Source: Palsa-892 sp035295845
GTDB taxonomy: Bacteria; Pseudomonadota; Alphaproteobacteria; Rhizobiales; Xanthobacteraceae
Direction of reading: 5' to 3'
Length of the DNA: 64,000 nucleotides
Assembly (NCBI GenBank): GCA_035295845.1
Contig: DATGIF010000031.1
Span: forward strand, 124,001-188,000
How positions within the stretch are numbered: position 1 is the stretch's first letter; the number at the start of each line of letters is the position of its first letter. The notes beneath the pieces are model-generated. The model saw only the letters and a program-made list of their open reading frames with translations. It had not been told where the DNA came from and did no database searches. Shown piece by piece: positions 24,529 through 33,622 of this stretch. Both the position numbers and the translations under genes were made by a program.

Positions 24529-25545
24529 ATGAAGCGTTTCGTACCGGCATTTGTTCTTGCGGCGGGCATCGGCGTGTTCGCTTCGTCGGCCTCGGCCGGA
24601 ACCCTCGATCAGGTCAAGAGCAAGGGCTTTGTCCAATGCGGGGTGAGCCAGGGCATCACCGGATTTTCCAGCCCCGACGATAAAGGCAATTGGACCGGCC
24701 TCGACGTCGATTTCTGCCGGGCGCTCGCGGCCGCGATCTTCAATGATCCGCAAAAGGTGAAATTCACGCCGCTCTCCACCAAAGATCGCTTCACGGCGTT
24801 GCAGTCGGGCGAAGTGGATCTCCTTTCGCGCAACACCACCTGGACGCTCGAGCGCGATACCAAGATGGGCCTCAACTTCGCGGGCATCAGCTATTACGAC
24901 GGCCAGGCGCTGATGGTGAAGAAATCGATGAAGGTGAATTCGGCGCTCGAGCTTTCCGGCGCCTCGATCTGCACCCAGACCGGCACCACCACCGAGCTCA
25001 ACATCGCCGACTACTTTCGCAACAACAAAATGAAGTACGAGATCGTCGCCTTCGCGACCGCCGACGAAACGCTGAAATCCTACGAGTCGGGCCGCTGCGA
25101 CGTGTTCACCACCGACGCCTCCCAGCTCTACGCGCAGAGGCTCAAGCTTGCCGCACCCGACGACCATATGATTCTACCCGAGATCATTTCCAAGGAGCCG
25201 TTCGGACCGGTCGTCCGCCATGGCGATGACCAGTGGTTCGACGTTGTGAAGTGGACGCTGTTCGCGCTCGTCAACGCCGAGGATCTCGGCATCACCAAGG
25301 CGAATGTCGATGAAATGCTGAAGGCGACAAGCCCCGAAGTGCGCCGCATGCTTGGCGTCGAAGGCTCCGCCGGCGAGAGCCTCGGCCTTACCAACGATTG
25401 GGTCGTGCGCATCGTCAAGGCGGTCGGCAATTACGGCGAGATGTTCGAGCGCGACGTCGGTACCGGCTCGCCGCTCAAGATCGAGCGCGGCCTCAACAAG
25501 CTATGGTCGAAAGGCGGCCTCCAATACGCGCCGCCGATCCGCTGA
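24529..25545 (+). CDS. aapJ: General L-amino acid ABC transporter, binding protein
   Basis: 338 aa from ATG 24529 (AGGAAAGG at 24513-24520). Signal peptide MKRFVPAFVLAAGIGVFASS then SASAGTLDQVKSKG. Solute-binding family 3 features: VQCGVSQGITGFS, LDVDFCRALAAAIF, LLSRNTTWTLERD and the ESGRCDVFTTDASQLYAQR segment. The 338-aa length and the following aapQMP genes identify the rhizobial general amino-acid (Aap) uptake system. It captures L-amino acids in the periplasm and delivers them to AapQM. A strong hairpin follows the stop, probably raising its mRNA level over the downstream genes. Confidence 0.93.
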   Translation: MKRFVPAFVLAAGIGVFASSASAGTLDQVKSKGFVQCGVSQGITGFSSPDDKGNWTGLDVDFCRALAAAIFNDPQKVKFTPLSTKDRFTALQSGEVDLLSRNTTWTLERDTKMGLNFAGISYYDGQALMVKKSMKVNSALELSGASICTQTGTTTELNIADYFRNNKMKYEIVAFATADETLKSYESGRCDVFTTDASQLYAQRLKLAAPDDHMILPEIISKEPFGPVVRHGDDQWFDVVKWTLFALVNAEDLGITKANVDEMLKATSPEVRRMLGVEGSAGESLGLTNDWVVRIVKAVGNYGEMFERDVGTGSPLKIERGLNKLWSKGGLQYAPPIR

Positions 25546-25554
25546 AGACATAAG

Positions 25555-25585
25555 CGCCGCCGGCTGCGCGAGAACGCCGGCGGCG
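25555..25585 (+). promoter_or_regulatory. Intercistronic hairpin between aapJ and aapQ
   Basis: Perfect 10-bp stem CGCCGCCGGC (25555-25564) / GCCGGCGGCG (25576-25585) with an 11-nt loop, starting 10 bp after the aapJ stop. There is no long T run, so it is more likely an mRNA-stabilising or partly terminating element that makes binding protein more abundant than permease. Confidence 0.6.
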
Positions 25586-25613
25586 GGTTTCACCGCTTTA
25601 GGAGGCGAGGCGG

Positions 25614-26801
25614 ATGGCCGATATCGCAGAGCGCGCGCCACCGGAGCGAGGTTCGCTCCTCACCAATCCGCTTGCCCGCTCGATCTTGATCCAGGCGGCC
25701 CTGCTTGTTCTCGTCATCGGCGCAGGCCTCTATTTCTTCGAGAATGCGCGCGCCAACCTCGCGGCGCAGCACATCGCGACCGGCTTCGGATTTCTGAACG
25801 GGACCGCCGGCTTCGGCGTCTCGCAGGCATTGATCCCTTATAGCGAGACCTCGACTTATGGCCGCGCCTTCGTCGTCGGCTTGCTCAACACGTTGCTTGT
25901 GGCCGGCCTCGGCATCGTGTTCGCGACGATACTCGGATTTCTCATCGGCATCGCGCGGCTTTCGAAGAACTGGCTGCTCGCCAAGCTTGCGGCAGTCTAT
26001 GTCGAGGTGATCCGCAACCAGCCGCTCTTGTTCCAGATCCTGTTCTGGTATCTCGCCGTGCTCGCGACGCTGCCGCCGCCGCGTCAGAGCTTTTCGTTCC
26101 TCGGTCTCGTCTTTGCCAACAATCGCGGCCTTGTCGTGCCGGAGCCGATCTTCAATGAAGGGAGCGGCACCGTCGGAATTGCTTTCCTTGTGGGCCTCGT
26201 CGCGGCAATCGTCATTCGCTATTGGGCGCGTGCCCGCCAGATGCGGACGGGTCAAGTTTTTCCGACGGGGCGCGTGGCGCTGGCGCTGATCTTCGGCCTG
26301 CCGCTTCTCACCTATATCGTGCTCGGCGCGCCAATCCGCTTCGACTTACCCGAATTGAAGGGGCTGAATTTCGCCACCGGCCTCCGCATTATTCCCGAAT
26401 TGATTGCGCTTCTGCTGGCGCTTTCGACCTACACCGCGGCTTTCATCGCCGAGATCGTGCGGGCCGGCATCCTTGCCGTGAACAAGGGCCAGACCGAAGC
26501 CGCCTATTCGCTTGGTCTGTCGCCGAGCTTGGCGCTACGGCTTGTGGTGGTGCCGCAGGCGCTGCGTGTCATTATTCCGCCCCTCACCAGCCAATATCTC
26601 AATCTCACCAAAAACTCCTCGCTTGCGGTCGCCATCGGCTATCCCGACTTCTTCGCGCTGTTCGCGGGCACGACGCTGAACCAGACCGGGCAGGCGATCG
26701 AGATCATCGCGGTCACCATGGCCGTGTATCTTGCGATTTCGCTGATCACCTCGGGGCTGATGAATTTCTACAACCGCCGCGTGGCGCTGGTGGAGCGATG
26801 A
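25614..26801 (+). CDS. aapQ: General L-amino acid ABC transporter, permease
   Basis: 395 aa, preceded by AGGAGGCGAGGCGG. Polytopic membrane protein with about 7-8 helices and a large insert after the first half (about 120-260), as in AapQ. The coupling region is EAAYSLGLSPSLALRLVVVPQALRVIIPP (EAA motif), which contacts the ATPase. Works as a heterodimer with AapM. Stop overlaps the aapM start (ATGA), so translation is coupled. Confidence 0.93.
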   Translation: MADIAERAPPERGSLLTNPLARSILIQAALLVLVIGAGLYFFENARANLAAQHIATGFGFLNGTAGFGVSQALIPYSETSTYGRAFVVGLLNTLLVAGLGIVFATILGFLIGIARLSKNWLLAKLAAVYVEVIRNQPLLFQILFWYLAVLATLPPPRQSFSFLGLVFANNRGLVVPEPIFNEGSGTVGIAFLVGLVAAIVIRYWARARQMRTGQVFPTGRVALALIFGLPLLTYIVLGAPIRFDLPELKGLNFATGLRIIPELIALLLALSTYTAAFIAEIVRAGILAVNKGQTEAAYSLGLSPSLALRLVVVPQALRVIIPPLTSQYLNLTKNSSLAVAIGYPDFFALFAGTTLNQTGQAIEIIAVTMAVYLAISLITSGLMNFYNRRVALVER

Positions 26802-28174
26802 GCGATATCGCGGCCGCAACCGGCACCTTTGTACGGCGCGAGCTCGCGGCGGCGAGCCTGCCGCCGCCTTCGCAACGCGGCTTCATCGGCTGGGCGCGCG
26901 AGAGCCTGTTCTCCACCCCGTTCAATATCGCGATGACGATCACGAGCATTCTTTTGATCCTGCTCGTGGTGCCGCCGCTCATACGCTTTTTATTCATCGA
27001 CGCGGTTTGGACCGGCGACAACCGCGAGGCCTGCGTGAATGCGAGCGGCGCCTGCTGGCCCTTCGTCAGGGCGAAGTTCGGCCAATTCATCTACGGCTTC
27101 TACCCGATTGCCGAGCGCTGGCGGCCGAACGCCGTCTTCGCGCTTGGCGCACTTTTGCTCGCGCCACTCCTCATTCCGCGCGCACCGTTCAAGCGGTTGA
27201 ATGCCATTTTGTTTTTCGGCGTTTTCCCGATCGTCGCCTTCGTATTGCTGACCGGCGGGAATTTCAGCCTCTTCCAGTTCATTATCGGACGGATCGTGCC
27301 GTTCGCGTATTTCATCGGGCCCTGGGAAATCATGGGGCTCACGGCGAGTTTCTGGCTCGATTATCTCATTTCGTCCGTGATGATTGTTTCGTTGGCGGCA
27401 GCAATCGTCCATTTTTTAGGAGGCAACCCGCGCGCGGTGGCGCGGATGGCGACGCTGCTGCTCTTTCTCCTTGCGCTTGTGATTCTCGCCTGCGATTTTG
27501 ATTTCGGCCTGGTGCCGGTCGAAACCCCCGCCTGGGGCGGGCTTCTCGTCACCCTCGTCGTCGCCGTCACCGGCATCGTAGTATCGCTCCCGCTCGGCAT
27601 TCTGCTCGCCCTCGGCCGCCGCTCCGAACTGCCGGCGGTGAAAGTCTTCTCGATCGTTTTCATCGAGTTCTGGCGCGGGGTGCCGCTGATCACGGTGCTG
27701 TTCTTTGCGACCTACATGCTGCCGCTGTTTTTGCCGGGCGGGCTTCAGATCAACGGCCTCCTGCGAGCGCTGATTGGCGTGGCGCTGTTCGCCGCCGCCT
27801 ACATGGCGGAAGTCGTGCGCGGCGGCCTGCAGGCGATCCCGAAGGGCCAATATGAAGGCGCCGCAGCGCTGGGCTTGGGCTACTGGCAGACCATGGGACA
27901 GGTGGTGCTGCCGCAGGCGCTGACCCTCGTCATTCCCGGCATCGTCAACACCTTCATCGGTCTCTTCAAGGACACGACGCTCGTCTTGATCGTCGCGATC
28001 TTTGATTTGCTCGGTCAGCTACGCGCCTCCTTCACCGATCCGAATTGGTCAACATCGACGACGCTGTTCACGGGCTTTGCCTTTGGCGCCGCCGTCTATT
28101 TCATCTTTTGCTTCGGCATGTCGCGCTATTCGCAGTTCGTCGAGCGGCGGCTTTCCGCCGGCAAGCGTCACTAA
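26798..28174 (+). CDS. aapM: General L-amino acid ABC transporter, permease
   Basis: 458 aa from ATG 26798, overlapping aapQ by 4 bp. Begins with a soluble stretch (MSDIAAATGTFVRRELAAAS), then about 8-9 helices. The EAA coupling loop is YEGAAALGLGYWQTMGQVVL followed by PQALTLVIPGIVNTFIGLF. Length and the extended central part match AapM and not the short E. coli-type permeases. It forms the channel with AapQ in the inner membrane. Confidence 0.93.
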   Translation: MSDIAAATGTFVRRELAAASLPPPSQRGFIGWARESLFSTPFNIAMTITSILLILLVVPPLIRFLFIDAVWTGDNREACVNASGACWPFVRAKFGQFIYGFYPIAERWRPNAVFALGALLLAPLLIPRAPFKRLNAILFFGVFPIVAFVLLTGGNFSLFQFIIGRIVPFAYFIGPWEIMGLTASFWLDYLISSVMIVSLAAAIVHFLGGNPRAVARMATLLLFLLALVILACDFDFGLVPVETPAWGGLLVTLVVAVTGIVVSLPLGILLALGRRSELPAVKVFSIVFIEFWRGVPLITVLFFATYMLPLFLPGGLQINGLLRALIGVALFAAAYMAEVVRGGLQAIPKGQYEGAAALGLGYWQTMGQVVLPQALTLVIPGIVNTFIGLFKDTTLVLIVAIFDLLGQLRASFTDPNWSTSTTLFTGFAFGAAVYFIFCFGMSRYSQFVERRLSAGKRH

Positions 28175-28185
28175 GGAGAACAGGA

Positions 28186-28929
28186 ATGGTTGAAAATTCC
28201 GCCGCGGTCGAAATGACCAACGTCAACAAGTGGTACGGCGATTTTCACGTGCTTCGCGACATCAACCTTTCGGTCGCCCGCGGCGAGCGCATCGTGATTT
28301 GCGGGCCGTCAGGCTCCGGCAAGTCGACGATGATCCGCTGCATCAACCGGCTGGAGGAGCATCAATCGGGCAAGATCGTCGTCGATGGCGTCGAACTCAC
28401 CGCCGACCTGAAGAAAATCGACGAAGTCCGCCGCGAAGTCGGCATGGTGTTCCAGCATTTCAACCTGTTTCCGCATTTGACCATTATGGAAAACCTTACG
28501 CTCGCGCCGATCTGGGTGCGCAAGATGCCGAAGAAAGAAGCCGAGGAGCGCGCGATGGTGTATCTCACGCGCGTGAAGATCCCGGAGCAGGCAAATAAAT
28601 ATCCCGGCCAGCTATCGGGTGGGCAGCAGCAGCGCGTGGCGATCGCGCGCGCTCTCTGCATGAATCCCAAGATCATGCTCTTCGACGAGCCGACCTCGGC
28701 GCTTGACCCCGAGATGGTGAAGGAAGTGCTCGACACCATGGTGCAACTCGCCCATGACGGCATGACCATGCTCTGCGTCACCCACGAGATGGGCTTCGCG
28801 CGCCAGGTCGCGAACCGCGTCATTTTCATGGACGCAGGCCAGATCATCGAAATGAACGAACCGAACGAGTTCTTCGCCCATCCGCAGCATGAGCGGACGA
28901 AGCTGTTTCTGTCGCAGATTTTGCATTGA
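28186..28929 (+). CDS. aapP: General L-amino acid ABC transporter, ATPase
   Basis: 247 aa from ATG 28186 with AAGGAGA at 28173-28179. All ABC motifs are intact: Walker A GPSGSGKST, Q-loop VFQHFNLFPHLT, signature LSGGQQQRVAIARAL, Walker B IMLFDEPTSALDPE and the H-loop VTHEMGFARQ. It drives AapQM in amino-acid import. Last gene of the operon; a small exported protein follows 16 bp later on the same strand and may be co-transcribed. Confidence 0.95.
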   Translation: MVENSAAVEMTNVNKWYGDFHVLRDINLSVARGERIVICGPSGSGKSTMIRCINRLEEHQSGKIVVDGVELTADLKKIDEVRREVGMVFQHFNLFPHLTIMENLTLAPIWVRKMPKKEAEERAMVYLTRVKIPEQANKYPGQLSGGQQQRVAIARALCMNPKIMLFDEPTSALDPEMVKEVLDTMVQLAHDGMTMLCVTHEMGFARQVANRVIFMDAGQIIEMNEPNEFFAHPQHERTKLFLSQILH

Positions 28930-28945
28930 AGAGGCCCGAACGGCG

Positions 28946-29287
28946 ATGCAAGCGAGACCGTCGTATTTCCTGCTATCGGTTGGCGTTGCGTTCGCCATTG
29001 CCTTTTGTTTTTGCGGCGGCTGCACCGTATTCGCTCAACAAACCGCGCCCACGAATGTTTCCGACGCTCCGAAAACGATGAAAGAATCCGTGGCGGCAAG
29101 GCGGAAAGCTCTGGAGAACGCCGAAGCGCAGAGACAGAAGCGTAGCGAGGCTTGGGATCAACGCACCCAGGAGACGATCGAAGCGCGTGATCGCAAGCGA
29201 AACGAGTGTCGCAAGCAAGCCCGAGAGCAAAACCTGCATTGGATGAAGCGGGTGCGTTTTATCAGGAAGTGCATGACGCTTCCTTAA
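28946..29287 (+). CDS. Small exported protein with PsiF-like tail
   Basis: 113 aa from ATG 28946; an earlier in-frame start would overlap aapP. Hydrophobic N-terminus MQARPSYFLLSVGVAFAIAF then CFCGGCTVFAQQ, which could be cleaved as a signal peptide or, less likely, used as a lipobox. The middle is highly charged and helical (MKESVAARRKALENAEAQRQ). The tail NECRKQAREQNLHWMKRVRF to IRKCMTLP follows the spacing of PsiF repeats (C...A....L....R..F...C). Periplasmic location inferred; function unknown. Confidence 0.55.
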   Translation: MQARPSYFLLSVGVAFAIAFCFCGGCTVFAQQTAPTNVSDAPKTMKESVAARRKALENAEAQRQKRSEAWDQRTQETIEARDRKRNECRKQAREQNLHWMKRVRFIRKCMTLP

Positions 29288-29372
29288 ATCGTAAAAATTT
29301 GTGCGCTGCTCGATGGTATTCGAATAGCAGCTCGCTTAGGATCGGGCGATCAAGAACATAGCGGAGGAAATC

Positions 29373-29606
29373 GTGCGGAAAGCATTGATGCTCGCAGCCC
29401 TTGGACTCTTTTTCGTCGGTTTGAGCGCACAGCAATCCGAAGCAGCCGCCTGGAAATGCGGCAAACGGCATTGCTTCTGGACGGAAAATTATACGGATCC
29501 GGTGCCGGATTTTGCCAAGGACTGGGGTCCGCCCACCTGTCCCGGCGGCTATTACGTTCACTCCCGCTTTTCGAAAAAGTGGACGCAAGTTTGTCCGCCG
29601 CATTGA
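29373..29606 (+). CDS. Small secreted Cys protein (77 aa)
   Basis: GTG start at 29373 with GGAGGA at 29362-29367. Signal peptide RKALMLAALGLFFVGLSAQQ. The mature part has four cysteines (WKCGKRHCFW near the start; PPTCPGGYYVHSRFSKKW then TQVCPPH at the end). The last motif, CPxGYxV...W..VC, recalls the peptide at 559-690. Probably periplasmic or extracellular with two disulfides. Converges on the persulfide dioxygenase gene, 15 bp away. Confidence 0.6.
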   Translation: MRKALMLAALGLFFVGLSAQQSEAAAWKCGKRHCFWTENYTDPVPDFAKDWGPPTCPGGYYVHSRFSKKWTQVCPPH

Positions 29607-29621
29607 TCCGCTAGCCCGGAT

Positions 29622-30659
29622 TTATTTCTCGATCGGTCCTGCCGCCCTCTTCCAGGCGTCGAGCCCGCCGGCGATGTGGCAGGCGGTAAGCAGCCCCGCG
29701 TCCTGCGCGGCCTGCACCGCCATTGCCGAGCGCTCGCCGAAGGCGCAGTAGAAGATGATCCGCTTGTCGCTATTTCGCGCGAGCGCATGCAGCTTGCCGC
29801 CGGGCTGCACGTTGCGCGCAAGCTCCGCATACGGTGCGTGCAGTGAGCCGGGAATCGCACCGTGCTTCTCGCGCTCGCCTGCCTCGCGGAGATCGATGAG
29901 CGCAATCTCCGGCCGCGCCAGCAGTTTCATTGCCTGCGCCGGCGAAAGCGCCCAGCCGCGCCGCGCGATTTCCTCCTGGTGGAGGCCGACATGGAGGTTG
30001 GCCGGCACCGCCACGTCCATCATTTTTGGATTGGGCAAGTTCAGCTTGCCCATGAGATCGGCATACTCGTCGACCGATTTCACCTGCAGGCGCGGATTGA
30101 AGCGTTTCTCCTCCCCGATGGTGGAGACCGTCTCGCCTTTGTAATCGTGGGCGGGAAAGACGAGCGTCTCTTCCGGCAGCTTCAATAGTTTTCCGAAGAT
30201 TGAATCATATTGCGCCCGCGCATTCCCGTTCTGGAAATCGGTGCGCCCGGTGCCGCGGATGAGAAGCGTGTCGCCGGTAAACACGCGGTCGCCCATCAAA
30301 AAACTGTAGGAGTCGTCGGTATGGCCGGGCGTATAGAGCACGTCGAGCGAAACACCCTCGACCTTGAGCTTGTCGCCTTCGGCCACGCGCAGCGATACCA
30401 CATCGACATTGCTCATCTCGCCCATCACCGTAATGCAATGGGTGTGGTCGCGGAGCGCGCCGAGGCCGGTCACATGATCGGCATGCAGATGCGTATCGAC
30501 GGCTTTCACGAGGTTGAGCTCGAGCTCGGCGATCAGCTGCAGATAGCGATCGACCTTGTCCAGCACCGGATCAATAATCAGCGCTTCCCCGCCGCGGCGG
30601 CTCGCGAGGAGATAAGTATAGGTGCCGGATGGGCTGTCGAAGAGCTGGCGGAAGATCAT
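29622..30659 (-). CDS. Persulfide dioxygenase-rhodanese fusion
   Basis: 345 aa. Residues 1-235 are a metallo-beta-lactamase fold of the ETHE1 type: THLHADH (56-62), PGHTDD (111-116), Asp130 in FTGDTLL and His171. This single-iron subset oxidises glutathione persulfide to sulfite. Residues about 240-340 form a rhodanese domain with catalytic Cys305 in IFYCAFGERSAMA and the CDC25-like loop. The fusion channels sulfane sulfur between the two active sites. Close to 3-mercaptopyruvate sulfurtransferase and cysK, it suggests sulfide or cysteine-persulfide disposal. Not in an obvious operon. Confidence 0.88.
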   Translation of the reverse strand: MIFRQLFDSPSGTYTYLLASRRGGEALIIDPVLDKVDRYLQLIAELELNLVKAVDTHLHADHVTGLGALRDHTHCITVMGEMSNVDVVSLRVAEGDKLKVEGVSLDVLYTPGHTDDSYSFLMGDRVFTGDTLLIRGTGRTDFQNGNARAQYDSIFGKLLKLPEETLVFPAHDYKGETVSTIGEEKRFNPRLQVKSVDEYADLMGKLNLPNPKMMDVAVPANLHVGLHQEEIARRGWALSPAQAMKLLARPEIALIDLREAGEREKHGAIPGSLHAPYAELARNVQPGGKLHALARNSDKRIIFYCAFGERSAMAVQAAQDAGLLTACHIAGGLDAWKRAAGPIEK

Positions 30660-30751
30660 CGCATCCTCCCGCCCCGAGACTAGGTCCTATTGGACCCTGC
30701 CGCCACCGGCCTTTCTCGCGCCGCGCGCATCGTAGTCCCCCGGCGCTGTTC

Positions 30752-32554
30752 TTAGGCGGCGCGGACAGTGGCCAGGAATTTTTCCACCGCGAGCCTGAAC
30801 TTGCTTCCTTCGGTTGAAAGCGTCTTGGCGGAAGTAAGCACGCTGTCCGAGGCGGTACCAGTTTCGCTCGCCGCCCGGTTCACGTTGGCGATATTGGCCG
30901 CCACCTGCACGGCGCTGTTGGCGGCATTCTCGACGTTGCGGCCGATATCGTGCGCGCTCGCGCTCTGCGCCTCGACCGCGGCGGAAATCGCCGCGGCTGT
31001 CTCCGAAATACGGGCAATGGTGGAAACGATTTCCTTGATCGAATTCACCGATTCCTGCGTCGCCCCCTGCATCTCCGCGATTTGCGTCGCGATCTCGTCG
31101 GTCGCCTTTGCCGTTTGCGTCGCGAGCGTTTTCACTTCCGAGGCGACAACGGAAAAGCCGCGGCCGGCGTCGCCCGCGCGCGCCGCTTCGATGGTGGCGT
31201 TGAGTGCGAGCAAATTGGTTTGCTGCGCGATATCCATGATCAGGTTGACGACATTGCCGATGCGCGTGGCTGCGGCGGAGAGTTCGGTGATCCGTGCATC
31301 GGTTTTCCCCGCTTGCAGCACGGCGTCATTGGCGATGCGGCTTGACTCGCTCGCACGGTGGCGGATTTCCGCCACTGAACTTGCGAGTTCATGCGCGGCC
31401 TCTGCGACCGAGCGAACATTGTCCGATGCCTCGCTCGAGGCTGTCGTAACCACGGACGAAAGATGGCGCGTAGTCTCGGCGTTGTTGGTGAGCGTGCCCG
31501 CGGCAGCCTCGAGTTCGCGTGCCGATTGCGAAACGGCCGTGACGATGCTGCCGACCGCGGTCTCGAAGCCGCTCGCAAGCCGCTGCATCTCGGCCCGGCG
31601 TTCCGCGGCGTTCGCTTCTTTCTTCGCTTCCTTCTCCTCAGCCTCCCGCCGCGCGCGCTCAAGTGCCTTGGCCTTGAATAGCTCGACAGCTTCGGCCATC
31701 GCGCCGAGTTCGTCCCTGCGCCCGCGTCCGGGCAGCATGACGTCGAAATTTCCGGCGGCGAGCTGGCGCATGGCCCGGACCATGCCGCTCATCGGCCGGG
31801 TGATGCCGCGCGTAAGCCAGAACGTGATCGCGAGCAACGCAAGGCCGACGACGCCGGCGCCGCCGACCATCAGATTGCTGAGGGTGGCGCCGTGGGCAAG
31901 CTGCTGATCGATAACCGACGAAACCTCCAAGACACCGCGGACGTCGCCGACTTTCCAGTCGGTCTTCGGCGAGCGCGGGTCGGAGTTATGGCAATTGACG
32001 CAAGCCTCGCTCGACATCTTGTCAGCAATCGCAACACGCGCGACGTGCTTGCCGTCGATGACTTCGAGGCGGGAAAAGGTCGCCGCGGGATTGGCGTTGA
32101 GATACGCCCATGCCTCGCGCTGGAAATCGTCAAGCTTGCGGTCCTTGCGGTCGGGGAAGGGATACTGACTGAAGAGCTGGATCCGGGTGTCCTTGTCGGC
32201 AAGCAATCCGCTGAGGTCGTGCAGGAGCGTCGCCGGCAGCGGGATCGCGCCCTCGTTGGTCTTGTGATCGTAGGAAGCCTTGAGCGAGCTTCCCTTGAGC
32301 ACCTTGCTCACGACATTCTCGGTGTAATAGGTGCGGATCGTCTTGAACTCCGAGGCGACCTGCTGGTTGGCAAGGTAGGCGTCGTTCGTCGCCATGCTTT
32401 CGACGATGCGCGGCACGATCAGCCAGGTGAGCGCGATCGCGATGATCAGGATCAGCGGTACCGGCAACGCCAGCCGCCACGCTAGGCTGCGGCTAAAGCC
32501 GATCATGTCCTTGCCGCGAGCGGGACCGGCGTTGAACGGGTTCGGGAGTTCCAT
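30752..32554 (-). CDS. Membrane chemoreceptor with haem-c (DUF3365) sensor
   Basis: 600 aa from ATG 32554; an ATG at 32506 (MIGFSRS) or an earlier start near 32599 are alternatives. TM1 at about 27-47, periplasmic domain 48-224, TM2 225-247, HAMP to about 300, then a signalling bundle with the tip MDIAQQTNLLALNATIEAAR and AGDAGRGFSVVASEVKTLA. The periplasmic part (TNDAYLANQQVASEFKTIRT, ...NPAATFSRLEVIDG) is DUF3365/Tll0287-like and carries a c-type haem motif CVNCH (185-189). It should sense redox or a small ligand through covalent haem and signal to CheA. No che genes nearby; 163 bp upstream of it lies the sulfurtransferase gene on the same strand. Confidence 0.88.
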   Translation of the reverse strand: MELPNPFNAGPARGKDMIGFSRSLAWRLALPVPLILIIAIALTWLIVPRIVESMATNDAYLANQQVASEFKTIRTYYTENVVSKVLKGSSLKASYDHKTNEGAIPLPATLLHDLSGLLADKDTRIQLFSQYPFPDRKDRKLDDFQREAWAYLNANPAATFSRLEVIDGKHVARVAIADKMSSEACVNCHNSDPRSPKTDWKVGDVRGVLEVSSVIDQQLAHGATLSNLMVGGAGVVGLALLAITFWLTRGITRPMSGMVRAMRQLAAGNFDVMLPGRGRRDELGAMAEAVELFKAKALERARREAEEKEAKKEANAAERRAEMQRLASGFETAVGSIVTAVSQSARELEAAAGTLTNNAETTRHLSSVVTTASSEASDNVRSVAEAAHELASSVAEIRHRASESSRIANDAVLQAGKTDARITELSAAATRIGNVVNLIMDIAQQTNLLALNATIEAARAGDAGRGFSVVASEVKTLATQTAKATDEIATQIAEMQGATQESVNSIKEIVSTIARISETAAAISAAVEAQSASAHDIGRNVENAANSAVQVAANIANVNRAASETGTASDSVLTSAKTLSTEGSKFRLAVEKFLATVRAA

Positions 32555-32717
32555 GGGTGGCGGAAATGAAAGAGCGGCCGTCGGGAAAATGCCCGCCAAG
32601 ATTGATCGGTTGCGGTTAGCGCATCGTTAACCGGCGGCGCTGCGGGGGCGCCGGGCGATCAATTTTTTGTTTTGTCACAAAGGCCAAAACCAAGGCACGC
32701 GCGCGGTGGGCGTTCGC

Positions 32718-33581
32718 TCATTTTGGCCCGGTTGCAACCGGCAGATCCTCGTTCGCGCCCCATTCGGTCCACGAGCCGTCATAAAGCGCTTGCGGCGGTT
32801 TGCCGATCGAATCGAGCGCGAGCCACATGATCGCCGCGTTCACGCCCGAGCCGCAGCTCGTGATCACGGGTTTGTCGGGATCGACGCCGCCCTCGGCGAG
32901 CGCTTTGCGGATCGTGTCGGCGCCCGCGAGCCGCCCCTGATCTACGACCATGGTGTAGGGCACGTTCACGCTGCCCGGCATGTGGCCGGAGCGCACGCCC
33001 GGCCGCGGCTCCGGCGCCTCGCCACGAAAGCGCGCGGCCGAACGCGAATCCAACACTTGCGCCGAGCGGTCGACGAGCGTTTTCTTCACGCGATCGAGGT
33101 CGGCGACCAGCGCCTCGTTGAAATTCGCGGCGAAGTGTGAAGGCTCGCGCGCCACCATGCCGGCTTCGACCGGCCTTTTCTCCGCGCGCCACTTCGGGAA
33201 TCCGCCGTCGAGAATGAAGGCGTTTTCCATGCCGAAGACGCGGAAAGTCCACCACACGCGCGGCGCCGAGAAGAGACCGGCGCCGTCATAGACAACGACC
33301 TGCACGTCGTTGCCGATCCCGAGCCGCGTCATGTGCAGCTCAAACACATGCGGCGGCGGCAGCATGTGCGGCAAGCCGCGGCTGTGATCGGCGATCTCGT
33401 CGATGTCGAAAAACACCGCGCCCGGAATGTGAGCAGCGAGATATTCCTCGAAGCCGTCGCGGTTTTCCGGCGGCAGATACCAGGAGCCGTCGACGACTAC
33501 GAGGTTAGGGTCGTGCAAGTGCTCCGCGAGCCAATCAGTCGAGACGAGCCAGCGGCTTTTAGCGGGGAAAGGCTTGCTCAT
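32718..33581 (-). CDS. sseA: 3-mercaptopyruvate sulfurtransferase
   Basis: 287 aa, tandem rhodanese domains (about 1-135 and 160-280). The catalytic loop is SCGSGVNAA with Cys243; the CGSGVTA-type loop is the hallmark of mercaptopyruvate-preferring enzymes over thiosulfate rhodanese (CRKG). The N-terminal domain is inactive (VVVYDGAGLFSAPRVWW). It transfers sulfur from 3-mercaptopyruvate to thiols or cyanide. Fits the sulfur theme with the persulfide dioxygenase and cysK nearby. Confidence 0.92.
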   Translation of the reverse strand: MSKPFPAKSRWLVSTDWLAEHLHDPNLVVVDGSWYLPPENRDGFEEYLAAHIPGAVFFDIDEIADHSRGLPHMLPPPHVFELHMTRLGIGNDVQVVVYDGAGLFSAPRVWWTFRVFGMENAFILDGGFPKWRAEKRPVEAGMVAREPSHFAANFNEALVADLDRVKKTLVDRSAQVLDSRSAARFRGEAPEPRPGVRSGHMPGSVNVPYTMVVDQGRLAGADTIRKALAEGGVDPDKPVITSCGSGVNAAIMWLALDSIGKPPQALYDGSWTEWGANEDLPVATGPK

Positions 33582-33622
33582 ACGGTGCCCTTGGTTGCGG
33601 CTCGCTCGAGGAGAGCTTCATT

